64,000 bases of DNA from JAUZRW01 sp964549915 (GTDB lineage: Bacteria; Chloroflexota; Anaerolineae; Aggregatilineales; Phototrophicaceae). Shown one piece after another: positions 27,232 through 34,911 of this stretch. Positions within the stretch are counted from its first letter, which is position 1. The number at the start of each line of letters is the position of its first letter. A program made the translations under genes and the position numbers. Below the pieces are notes generated by a model that saw only the letters and a list, made by a program, of their open reading frames with translations, did not search any database and was not told where the DNA came from. The stretch covers positions 1 to 64,000 of the forward strand of contig CAZJWX010000007.1 in assembly GCA_964549915.1 (NCBI GenBank). The letters run 5' to 3'.

Positions 27232-27726
27232 TCAGGAGACGCCATCGTGATCTTGCAGGATGCCCTGTAAGGTCTGCGGGGTGATGACGCGGTTGGTGAT
27301 GGGCGAATCCAGCACGACGGTGGTCACGGTCTCGCCATGACGATAAAGCTGCTGCAAGAGCGGATTGAGGCTCGACATTTCCGGCAGCGCCGCCAGCAGC
27401 ACGAAGCAATCATCTCCCAGCACATGGAAGGCACGCAAGATTTGTGGAATGGCACGCAGTTCGGCGACGGCACGCTCTTTGTTGCGGCATTCCCCTTGCA
27501 GCCGGATCAGCACCTGAATGGGTAGGCCGAGCTTTTCCGGGTTCACCCTGGCATGGTAGCCTTGAATGATGCCTGCGTCTTCCAGGCGGCGCACACGCTC
27601 CTGCACAGCGGGCGATGTCAGCCCTACCCTGCGCCCCAGTTCCGCGTAGCTGATGCGGGCGTTCTCCTGCAATTCGCGCAGGATTTCCCAGTCTGTATGA
27701 TCCACATTCGATTGCAAAGGTTTCAC
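27232..27726 (-). CDS. Lrp/AsnC family transcriptional regulator
   Basis: A 164-residue regulator. An N-terminal helix-turn-helix (DWEILRELQENARISYAELG, LTSPAVQERVRRLEDAGII) is followed by GYHARVNPEKLGLPI and a RAM ligand-binding/oligomerisation domain (about residues 65-150). Family members respond to amino acids. There is no amino-acid gene next to it, so its target is unknown; it might regulate the divergent receiver-like gene. The GTG at 27726 is the likely start, but no strong ribosome-binding site is visible. Confidence 0.88.
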   Translation of the reverse strand: MKPLQSNVDHTDWEILRELQENARISYAELGRRVGLTSPAVQERVRRLEDAGIIQGYHARVNPEKLGLPIQVLIRLQGECRNKERAVAELRAIPQILRAFHVLGDDCFVLLAALPEMSSLNPLLQQLYRHGETVTTVVLDSPITNRVITPQTLQGILQDHDGVS

Positions 27727-27850
27727 GGCAAAACACTTTCGATTGCAAAGCCAGTGATCAGAAGTACCGCAAGAATCTGATGGTTTCGCAGCGCGGTTTC
27801 ATCATACCATGAGTTCATCACTGCAACGCACTGGATACGGAGACCAATCC

Positions 27851-28216
27851 ATGACTCAACAACAAATCATGCTCGTCATCGGCACTGGCAAGCGCCAGGA
27901 AACCCTGGCAGAAGACGGACGTTGGATCGTATTCCACGCTCCCACGCTGCGCGATGCGCTGGCCCAGACGATTTTCTCGCACCCGAATGTGATCGTGATT
28001 GAGGCAGGCAGCGATATGCTGCTGGCAGAAGACGCCTTCTACCACCTGCGCACCATCGAACACCCGCCGATTCTGCTGCTTTCCGACATGCCGAACCGCT
28101 GGGATACGCGCCGTTTCAGCAACCCGGTTCGCGTGCTGCCGGAAGCGGCAGATGCGGAAGCCATCAGCCACGCCCTGGATGCCATGCTGCATGGCGATGT
28201 CGTCACCCCCGCCTGA
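27851..28216 (+). CDS. Receiver-like small protein lacking the phospho-acceptor Asp
   Basis: A 121-residue soluble protein with alternating beta strands and helices like a response-regulator receiver: IMLVIG, ALAQTIFSHPNVIVIEAG, PPILLLSDMPNRWDTRRF, VRVLPEAADAEAISHALDAML. The position expected for the phosphorylated Asp in strand 3 (VIVIEAGSD) is not a clear Asp, and the acidic pair after strand 1 is missing, so it is probably a pseudo-receiver or only an analogue. GGAGACCAATCC precedes the ATG at 27851. It is divergent from the Lrp gene. Family assignment is tentative. Confidence 0.6.
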   Translation: MTQQQIMLVIGTGKRQETLAEDGRWIVFHAPTLRDALAQTIFSHPNVIVIEAGSDMLLAEDAFYHLRTIEHPPILLLSDMPNRWDTRRFSNPVRVLPEAADAEAISHALDAMLHGDVVTPA

Positions 28217-28238
28217 CCGCCAGACACTGCCTCCCCCT

Positions 28239-28340
28239 GCCATGGCCCCACAGCCTGAGGGGGAAACCAGATCCCTCCTGACGTGACAGGGAGGGATTTC
28301 AGCCGGGGGCAGCACACAGACGCATCTCGCTGCCCCCGGC
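28239..28340. repeat. GC-rich hairpin repeat, copy 1
   Basis: Between two convergent genes. ATCCCTCC at 28271-28278 pairs with GGAGGGAT at 28290-28297, and GCCGGGGGCAGC at 28302-28313 pairs perfectly (12 bp) with GCTGCCCCCGGC at 28329-28340. The left part, with CCCCCTGCC, GAAACCAG and GGGAGGGA elements in the same order, resembles the block at 56546-56622. Likely a bidirectional transcript-end structure. Confidence 0.6.
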
Positions 28341-28358
28341 TATGCAGGTGTCCCTCGC

Positions 28359-29516
28359 TCACGCTACGGGTCTGCGCCCGATGACGCCGCGTGCGTAGAA
28401 TGCCGCGAGGTCATCCTCGCTGTAGCCTGCGGCTCGCAGAACTGCGTCCGTATGTTCGCCGTAATCCGGGACGTTGCCAGGACTGAAAGACGTATCCTGG
28501 AAGCGCACCGGGGATCGCAGCCAGGGGACACCATCCGCACCAATGCCCATCATCCCCCGCGCCTGAATCTGCGGATCCTCTACGACATCCCCCGGCGGCG
28601 TCACCAGCGTGAAGCAGCAATCGACCGGAGCCAGAAGTTCATGCCATTCCTGCGCCGTTCGCTCGGCGAAGAGCGTGCCGATGTCATTTTTCAGGCGCTC
28701 TTGCTGGTCGGCTTCCTGCTGCAACGGGATCCATTCCGGGTGCCCGACGGCGTTGCAGAAGTTCGCCCAGAATTTCGGCTCGATGGCTCCCAACGCCATC
28801 GGCTTGTTGTCGCGGCTGATGTAGACGTGGTAGTAGGCCACGCCGCCCGTGAGCACCCCGTGCCCACCCGGACGATGATCGTTGATCGATTCCACCATTT
28901 GCTCGAAGGCGAAGGGCAGCGAACTCTCCGCCAGTGAGACATCAATCGCATCACCCTCGCCCGTGCGCTCACGCTGGAACAGCGCCGCGCAGATGCCCAT
29001 CACGCCCACATATGCGCCGCCGACATCGGCAATTTGCCCGCCGAGCACCTGCGGGTCCTGCATGCCACCCAACAAGCCATAGAGCGCGATGTAATTCAGG
29101 TCATGCCCGCTGATCGGCTGGTAGGGGCCGTCCTGCCCCCAGCCGGAGAGCGAACAGTAGATGATGCGCGGATTGGTGGTCTTGAGGCGTTCGTAATCCA
29201 CGCGCAGGCGGCGAGTCACGCCGGGGCGGAAGCCCTCCATGACCACATCCGCCGTTTTCGCCAGTTCATGGAAGATGCGCTGCCCATCCGGCTCCTTCAG
29301 GTTGAGGATGATGCTCTGCTTATTGCGGTTGCTGGCGCGGAAGAATGCCCCCAGCCCATCAACGAGGGGCGGCATCCAGCGGGCGTAATCTCCCGCGATG
29401 GGGTCTTCTACCTTGATGACTTCCGCGCCCATATCCGCCAGCAGCATGGTCGCAATCGCCCCTGGCAACAGGCGCGTTAGATCGAGCACGCGCACTCCCT
29501 CAAGTGGTTTTGGCAT
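28359..29516 (-). CDS. CaiB/BaiF (family III) CoA-transferase
   Basis: A 385-residue cytoplasmic enzyme moving CoA between organic acids. The N-terminus LEGVRVLDLTRLLPGA, EVIKVEDP, RNKQSIILNLKEPDGQ, VVMEGFRPG and the GGQIADVGGAY stretch containing the probable catalytic Asp are typical of the family (formyl-CoA or alpha-methylacyl-CoA racemase-like). The C-terminal TPPGDVVEDPQIQARGM is also characteristic. Length fits. It has no metabolic neighbours, so the substrate is unknown. Confidence 0.9.
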   Translation of the reverse strand: MPKPLEGVRVLDLTRLLPGAIATMLLADMGAEVIKVEDPIAGDYARWMPPLVDGLGAFFRASNRNKQSIILNLKEPDGQRIFHELAKTADVVMEGFRPGVTRRLRVDYERLKTTNPRIIYCSLSGWGQDGPYQPISGHDLNYIALYGLLGGMQDPQVLGGQIADVGGAYVGVMGICAALFQRERTGEGDAIDVSLAESSLPFAFEQMVESINDHRPGGHGVLTGGVAYYHVYISRDNKPMALGAIEPKFWANFCNAVGHPEWIPLQQEADQQERLKNDIGTLFAERTAQEWHELLAPVDCCFTLVTPPGDVVEDPQIQARGMMGIGADGVPWLRSPVRFQDTSFSPGNVPDYGEHTDAVLRAAGYSEDDLAAFYARGVIGRRPVA

Positions 29517-29667
29517 GGCCTTCCCTCACAGTCTGTTCACGATCACTATTGCCGCCAGTGTACCCCAACGTGGCCCAGCAACCCCTTAATACACGCCCAG
29601 AATGCCACCATTCGGCCTGGCGGCGCGTATAACGAAATGTCGTGAACAGAAGCAAGGAGAACGACTG

Positions 29668-30798
29668 ATGATGCAACACCTGGTTCGTTTCGGCTGGCTG
29701 CTCGGACTCGCGCTGATGCTGCTGGCCTTCGGCGTTTCCGCACAGGAAGAGACGGCTGACCCGGCGGCGCTTCCGTTGCTGCAAGATGAGTGGAATCTGG
29801 GGACGACCTTCTTCGGCAGCGGCGCGGTTCCCGAAGACGCGGCGCTGGATGCGGCTATGACCGAGGCGGCAGCAGAGGGTATGAACGCCTTCACCTTCTA
29901 TGTCGATTGGCCAGAACTGGAACCCGAACCCGGCGAATACGACCTGGAGTCGCTGGCGGATACGCTGGCATGGCTGCACGGCCTGGGGATTCAGCCACTT
30001 TTGAATATCACCATCCTGGATATTGACGAAGTTTCCCTGCCGCACGACCTGGCGAACGAAGAAGGCACCGACCTGCGCGAGGGGTTGTCGCTGGATGACC
30101 CACTGATTATCCAGCGCCTCAATGCCCTGCTGGATGAGGTAGTGCCGCTGCTGCTGGAAAATGGCGGGTTCCTGCTGTTGCTGGGCAACGAGGGAGATTC
30201 GTACATGACGGACATCCCGGATGCAGACCCCGCTGCCTACGCCCGGCTGATCGAAGCGGCGCGGGCGCATGTGCGCAGCATCGAACCTGCGCTGACGGTC
30301 GGCGTGACGCTGACGGGCACTGAGGTGCTGCAACAGGGCGAGGTCTTCCAGGCGCTGCGCCCGGTGACCGACATCATCGCCTTCAATTACTACGGCTGGA
30401 GCCTGGAAACCTTCCAGAACCTGCCGCTGGATGCGATCCCGCCCTTCATCGAGACTTATCTGGAAATTTACGACGGCGATCCCATCGTCATCACGGAATT
30501 GGGCTGCCCCTCTGCGGAGAACAACAACAGTTCGCCGGAATATCAGGCGCAGTGCCTGGATGTGATGCTGTCGCTGCTACGGCAGCAGCCCAATGTGCGC
30601 TACGTGACGATCTTCACGCTCTATGATTGGGATGAGGAAACCTGCGATCTGGTCAACGAGTACTTTTCATTGGAGGAGCTGCCCGAAGTGTATCAGGAGC
30701 GCTGGCGAGGCTATCTGTGTACGCTGGGGATGCTCAACGCGGACTACACGCCCAAACCCGCCTGGGATGTCTTCCGCGCCTACTTGCCAGATGCATGA
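29668..30798 (+). CDS. Secreted glycoside hydrolase-like TIM-barrel protein
   Basis: A 376-residue secreted protein. A signal peptide (HLVRFGWLLGLALMLLAFGVSA) is followed by a (beta/alpha)8 barrel of the clan-A glycosidase type: FYVDWPELEPEPGEYDLESL, LLNITILDID, LLLLGNEGDSYM with the probable acid/base Glu, DIIAFNYYGWS and VITELGCPSAENN with the probable nucleophile Glu. The exact GH family and substrate cannot be named. AAGGAGAACGACTG precedes the ATG at 29668 (a second ATG follows directly). Confidence 0.78.
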   Translation: MMQHLVRFGWLLGLALMLLAFGVSAQEETADPAALPLLQDEWNLGTTFFGSGAVPEDAALDAAMTEAAAEGMNAFTFYVDWPELEPEPGEYDLESLADTLAWLHGLGIQPLLNITILDIDEVSLPHDLANEEGTDLREGLSLDDPLIIQRLNALLDEVVPLLLENGGFLLLLGNEGDSYMTDIPDADPAAYARLIEAARAHVRSIEPALTVGVTLTGTEVLQQGEVFQALRPVTDIIAFNYYGWSLETFQNLPLDAIPPFIETYLEIYDGDPIVITELGCPSAENNNSSPEYQAQCLDVMLSLLRQQPNVRYVTIFTLYDWDEETCDLVNEYFSLEELPEVYQERWRGYLCTLGMLNADYTPKPAWDVFRAYLPDA

Positions 30799-30950
30799 TG
30801 CGCTGTTTCACCGTCACCCGGCATCCCCTCCCGAACCCAGGAGGGGACTGGTTAATGCTTGCTGTACCCGGCAGGCTGTACCGGGGGAAGCGGGGCAAAC
30901 CGAAGCCCAAGGCGTGAACCTGGCAGGTTGCGCAGACCGAACTGCACAAC

Positions 30951-31045
30951 TTATTCAACCGGGTGTTCCTTCTCGCCTGTCCTGGCCTCAACACGGGTGA
31001 TTTTGCGTGAGAAGTGGAATGGCAAATCCACGCCAGTGGCTTCAT
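30951..31045 (+). repeat. 95-bp dispersed repeat, copy A
   Basis: Runs from TTATTCAACC to GGCTTCAT, and shares the core CTGTCCTGGCCTCAACACGG and GAGAAGTGGAATGGCAAATC with copies at 44682, 53108 and 54611. By eye it differs from the 44682 copy at 9 of 95 positions. Its end overlaps the sufE stop codon (31042-31044). Confidence 0.85.
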
Positions 31046-31494
31046 GCACGCTGGTTCAGGCGCTGTTTGGCGGCGGCAGCGACCATGTTGACAATGCCCA
31101 TCAAGCCCTGCCCCTTGCCCATCGAGATATTCTTGCCGAAGAGGTCGAAGACGACTTCGCCCTGCAAGGCAGCGACTTCTTCCAGCGGCGCGCCGGAGCA
31201 GGCATCCCCCAGCACGACGGACATCGCCATCGCGGAAAGCCCCTGCGGGTTGAGCACGTCGAAATGGTAGGTCAGTGTGCCATCGTCGTTCTCTTCCCAC
31301 CAGACGAAGGCTTCGCTCTCACAGGCCGGGACGCGGTGGGATTCGTCATAGGGCTGGGTGGCGATTCGTTCCGGCACCTTCACCTTATCAAACTGATCCG
31401 CCAGTTGGATCAAATATTCCTGCCGTTCGGCGCGGCTGGTGACGAAGGAGAAATCTTCGAGGGTTTCTTGCAGCTTCTGTGGATAATCCGCCAT
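31042..31494 (-). CDS. SufE-like sulfur acceptor protein
   Basis: A 150-residue cytoplasmic protein of the SufE/CsdE family, which accepts persulfide from a cysteine desulfurase for Fe-S cluster assembly. QKLQETLEDFSFVTSRAERQ, YLIQLADQ and the active-site VPACESEAFVWWEE (Cys) are typical, as is the C-terminal GLMGIVNMVAAAAKQRL. AAGGAACGACAC precedes the ATG at 31494. The stop codon is supplied by the end of the 95-bp repeat, so the repeat insertion may have altered the last residues. No sufS or sufBCD is in the window. Confidence 0.88.
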   Translation of the reverse strand: MADYPQKLQETLEDFSFVTSRAERQEYLIQLADQFDKVKVPERIATQPYDESHRVPACESEAFVWWEENDDGTLTYHFDVLNPQGLSAMAMSVVLGDACSGAPLEEVAALQGEVVFDLFGKNISMGKGQGLMGIVNMVAAAAKQRLNQRA

Positions 31495-31617
31495 GTGTCG
31501 TTCCTTCGGTTCCATTGGCTGTGTTCGCGCCCCATTGTAGCAGGGAGCCAGCGCCAGTGGCAGGCGATTGCATCAGAAGGGCGCAGAATCGTGCACCCTT
31601 CTCCACACGCCCGTCCC

Positions 31618-32025
31618 TCAGTGAGTGATGACCCTGGGCAGGCTCTTGGCCTGGGCGACCCAGTCTTCCACGCCCTTCACGCTGGGGAGCTGGCGCACCA
31701 GCTTGCGTTCCGCGTTGACTTCCGCCATCTTCGCGTGCAGATTCTCCGGCTTGCGCCGTGCCAGTTCCGGCACGGAATCCACCCCGGCAGCGTGCAGCAA
31801 ATCCGAGTACTGGGCGCTGACACCCTTGATGCGGAAGAGGTCGGCAGCATTGACCCAGGAGAGCAGTTGTTTGGCATCAATCCCCGTGGCTTCGGCAAGC
31901 GCATTGCGCCCGGATTTGTCCGCAGCTTTCTTCAGCAACCCTTCGACGGTCTTGACTCCGGCGGTACTCAGCTTCTCCGCAAAAGCGGGGCCGATTCCCT
32001 CAATATCCGTGATCTTGTACGCCAT
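31618..32025 (-). CDS. DUF4332 helix-hairpin-helix protein
   Basis: A 135-residue small protein. Two helix-hairpin-helix units are visible: ITDIEGIGPAFAEKLSTAGV near the N-terminus and FRIKGVSAQYSDLLHAAGVD in the middle, as in DUF4332 proteins related to the DNA-binding region of ribosomal/DNA-repair HhH proteins. DNA or RNA binding is an inference. GGGAGGGAACG precedes the ATG at 32025. No operon partner. Confidence 0.82.
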   Translation of the reverse strand: MAYKITDIEGIGPAFAEKLSTAGVKTVEGLLKKAADKSGRNALAEATGIDAKQLLSWVNAADLFRIKGVSAQYSDLLHAAGVDSVPELARRKPENLHAKMAEVNAERKLVRQLPSVKGVEDWVAQAKSLPRVITH

Positions 32026-32174
32026 CGTTCCCTCCCTGGTCAGTGTCGATATACTCAATATGGCGCAGATCGACGACGGGGGCGCAAAAATCGGTTAGGG
32101 TTCGGTAGGAAATGGCGCGATTCGTGCTACCATGATTTCACGTATGGACATCATCCACATCAGGAGTCATCAAC

Positions 32175-33413
32175 ATGGCCTTCCGCGTATTCATCAGCGT
32201 CAGCGGTGAACCCCAATGCCAGCGGTACCTCGCGGTGGCGCGCCGCGCCCTCTTCCACATTGACGAAGACCCTCTCTCGGTGGACGACGAACGTAACCTG
32301 ACTGCGAGCGACGATCCCGGCGCAATCGCAAAGGAACTCATTCGCCAATCCGAGATTTTTCTGGGAATCTACGGCGCAGTATATGGTGCAGTGCCCCCCG
32401 GTGAAACCCGCTCTTATGCCGAGCAGGAATATCATTACGCGGTCAGCCTGGGGAAACCCTGCCTGATCTTCCGCCCCGCCCACTTCGACCAGCCCGTCGA
32501 AGAACGCCAGGCAGCCTTCTTCGACCACTTGCAGCAGCACCACATCATCAACGAATTTGAGGATGCGGAAGACCTCGCCGCGCAGCTCAAGCTACAAATC
32601 GACAAATACCGTGAGACTCGTCCGCTGCGCCGCCTGCGTCCACCGCGCCAGAATGCCTTCCCCCCGCCAACGGACGAAGAGCTGCGCGAAGTCAGCACGC
32701 AGGCTGTCCCACCTCCTGCGCCCGCCCCCGCTGAAGACGCAACCATGGCTCCCGATGCTGAGCCAACGACAGACGAGCGCTACCAGCCCGGCTACGCCGA
32801 CCCGGACGCGCTGACTCGCGTGGTGAATCGGGCGCTGGAACTGGCGGAAGACGAGCTAGAAGCCATCGTGCGGCGTGCGCTGCAATTGCACGATGCGCAG
32901 ACCTATGTGGAGCGCCGCGCCCAGGAGGAAGCCCGTGACGGCCTGATCACCGTCGAACCGATCTTCGGGGAGCCGGATCGCGGTACGCAGTTCCAGGCGG
33001 ATATCTTCATGATCATGCCCTTCCGCGAGCGCTACGATGCCGTGTATCGCAACATCATCCAGCCCCTTGCGGCGGATTTGAACCTGACGATCAAGCGCGG
33101 GGACGATTTCACATCCGTCACCGGAGCCATCATGCAGGAAGTATGGGCGGCGCTGAATGCCTGCCGTCTGGTCATCGCCGATACCAGTGAGATCAACGCC
33201 AATGTCTATTACGAATTGGGCATCGCGCACACCCTGGGCAAGCCCGCCCTGCTGCTGACCCAGGCCCAGGACTTCGAGCAGATTCCCTTCGACATCCGGC
33301 ATTTGCGCTTCATCGTCTACGAAGACAGCATCCCCGGCGCGGAAAAGCTGGAACAAGACCTGCGCCGCTCCATCGTCTGGTTGCTGAATGACCTGGAGGA
33401 AAATGGGGGCTGA
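32175..33413 (+). CDS. DUF4062 and nucleoside 2-deoxyribosyltransferase/TIR-like fusion protein (GC-rich)
   Basis: A 412-residue soluble protein with the same two-module layout as the gene at 10.7 kb. The N-terminus (RVFISVSGEPQCQRYLAV, SEIFLGIYGAVYG, AEQEYHYAVSLGKPCLIF) is DUF4062-like. A Pro-rich linker (about residues 150-200) and a helical stretch lead to the C-terminal module with DIFMIMPFRE, IKRGDDF, VIADTSEINANVYYELGIAH and FIVY. Base composition matches the neighbours, so this copy appears native. AGGAG lies ten bases before the ATG. Predicted nucleotide or NAD-related hydrolase/sensor; no partner gene is evident. Confidence 0.75.
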   Translation: MAFRVFISVSGEPQCQRYLAVARRALFHIDEDPLSVDDERNLTASDDPGAIAKELIRQSEIFLGIYGAVYGAVPPGETRSYAEQEYHYAVSLGKPCLIFRPAHFDQPVEERQAAFFDHLQQHHIINEFEDAEDLAAQLKLQIDKYRETRPLRRLRPPRQNAFPPPTDEELREVSTQAVPPPAPAPAEDATMAPDAEPTTDERYQPGYADPDALTRVVNRALELAEDELEAIVRRALQLHDAQTYVERRAQEEARDGLITVEPIFGEPDRGTQFQADIFMIMPFRERYDAVYRNIIQPLAADLNLTIKRGDDFTSVTGAIMQEVWAALNACRLVIADTSEINANVYYELGIAHTLGKPALLLTQAQDFEQIPFDIRHLRFIVYEDSIPGAEKLEQDLRRSIVWLLNDLEENGG

Positions 33414-33446
33414 TCCGACTGGGATGCGGTGTCGGGGCTTTCCCGC

Positions 33447-34571
33447 CTACTCCCCCAGCATCTCCGCATACAGCGCCAGAGTCGCGGAGACGACTCGTTC
33501 TAGCGAAAACTCGTCCAGGACGACCTGGCGGCCTCGTGCGCCATAGTGCTGGCGCAGGGTGGGATCGGCAATGAGGCGCTCCAACGCGGCAATCAGGGCA
33601 GGGGTATCATGCGGCTGGACGAGCAGGCCGTTCTCCTCGTGGCGGCAGATTTCACGGCATCCGGGGGTATCAGTCGTCACGAGGGCGCGTCCACAGGAAG
33701 CCCCTTCGATCAACACTTTGGGGACGCCTTCGCCATAGGTGGAAGGCAAACAGACGATGTGCGACTGCGCGAAGACCCGGGGCATGTCATCGCGCCGCCC
33801 CCAATATTCGATGAGGCCTTCATCCGCCCACTGCTGCAACTGCTCTGGCGAGACCATATCCGGGCTGGTGGCCTCGGCATAGCCCACCACCACGAAACGC
33901 GCCTGTTCGTGCAGCGCACGCGCCGCTTCCAGGAATGCATGGACGCCCTTCTGCCGCATCAGCCGCCCCGCGAACAAAACGACGGGCTTTCCGTCTGGCT
34001 CTGGCTGGGGCGTGAAGTGCGTCACATCCACACCACTCCCGCGAATCACGACGGTTTGCTGCGGACGCAGCAGACGCATCTGCAAGAAACGCTCGCGATC
34101 ATCAGGATTCTGGAAGATCATGCGCGTGTTGGGTCGGCGCAGAGCAGCACGCAGCAGCGGCTGGACGATCTGTCGCAAGATGCGCGATTTCGTCCCCTCA
34201 CCGATGAAGACATAGCCCAATCCACTCATGGCTCCCACCACCGCCGGGACTCCCGCCAGCCGCGCCGCGAACCCACCGTAAATCACGGGTTTGATCGTCA
34301 CATGATGCACAATATCCGGCTGAAGCTGGCGGTAGAGGGCAATTGTCGCCCGCAGCGTAGCCAGCTCGCCCAGGGGGTTGGTGCCGTGCTGCGCCAGGGG
34401 CAGCGGATGGTAAGTCAAGCCGCTGTCTTTGATGCGTGCGACATTCTCGGCGTCGGCGTCCGATGTGGTCACATGGACATCGTACCCGGCATCACGTGCC
34501 GCCAGCGCCAGCGGCAGCCGATGCGACACGAAGAAGCGCGGGATGTTGACGTTATAGAGCAGTCGGGGCAT
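33447..34571 (-). CDS. Glycosyltransferase family 4
   Basis: A 374-residue GT-B enzyme. The N-terminal domain has FFVSHRLPLALAARDAGYDV and DIVHHVTIKPVIYGGFAARL; the C-terminal GT4 domain has LFAGRLMRQKGVHAFLEAA, IVCLPSTYGEGVPKVLIEGA and GLLVQPHDTPALIAAL. The EGVPKVLIE motif positions the nucleotide sugar. It resembles WbpL-linked and capsular alpha-glycosyltransferases; the specific sugar cannot be told. Acts in the cytoplasm on a lipid-linked surface glycan. Confidence 0.9.
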   Translation of the reverse strand: MPRLLYNVNIPRFFVSHRLPLALAARDAGYDVHVTTSDADAENVARIKDSGLTYHPLPLAQHGTNPLGELATLRATIALYRQLQPDIVHHVTIKPVIYGGFAARLAGVPAVVGAMSGLGYVFIGEGTKSRILRQIVQPLLRAALRRPNTRMIFQNPDDRERFLQMRLLRPQQTVVIRGSGVDVTHFTPQPEPDGKPVVLFAGRLMRQKGVHAFLEAARALHEQARFVVVGYAEATSPDMVSPEQLQQWADEGLIEYWGRRDDMPRVFAQSHIVCLPSTYGEGVPKVLIEGASCGRALVTTDTPGCREICRHEENGLLVQPHDTPALIAALERLIADPTLRQHYGARGRQVVLDEFSLERVVSATLALYAEMLGE

Positions 34572-34911
34572 GGGACTCCGATCTCGGTGCTGTCATTCCT
34601 GACACCGGGAGCATAGCAGGTTGTATGCGCTTCAGCCAGCATCGGGAACAGGGCAATCGCACCAGCTAAAGCACAAAGACACGACAGCCAACGAGAAATT
34701 CCCCTACGCAGTAGGACGCAAGGAGGCATACAGAGAACGCGATACATCGGCACCGGCCAACCGTGATACAATCCCGGCGCTGCCGTTTTCGCAATCCGCA
34801 AGCGTGCGCTACACTGATAGCGAGGCGAAAGTGCAGCAACAGCCGGGGTGTGCGCACGCCGTACAGACCGGAGCAACCAACAGGGTCAGGTTCAGGAGTG
34901 GAACAGACGCA

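Noticed and set aside
30859..32301. 480-codon plus-strand frame over sufE and the DUF4332 gene
   Set aside because: It runs antisense to two recognised families and through the repeat; no family similarity.
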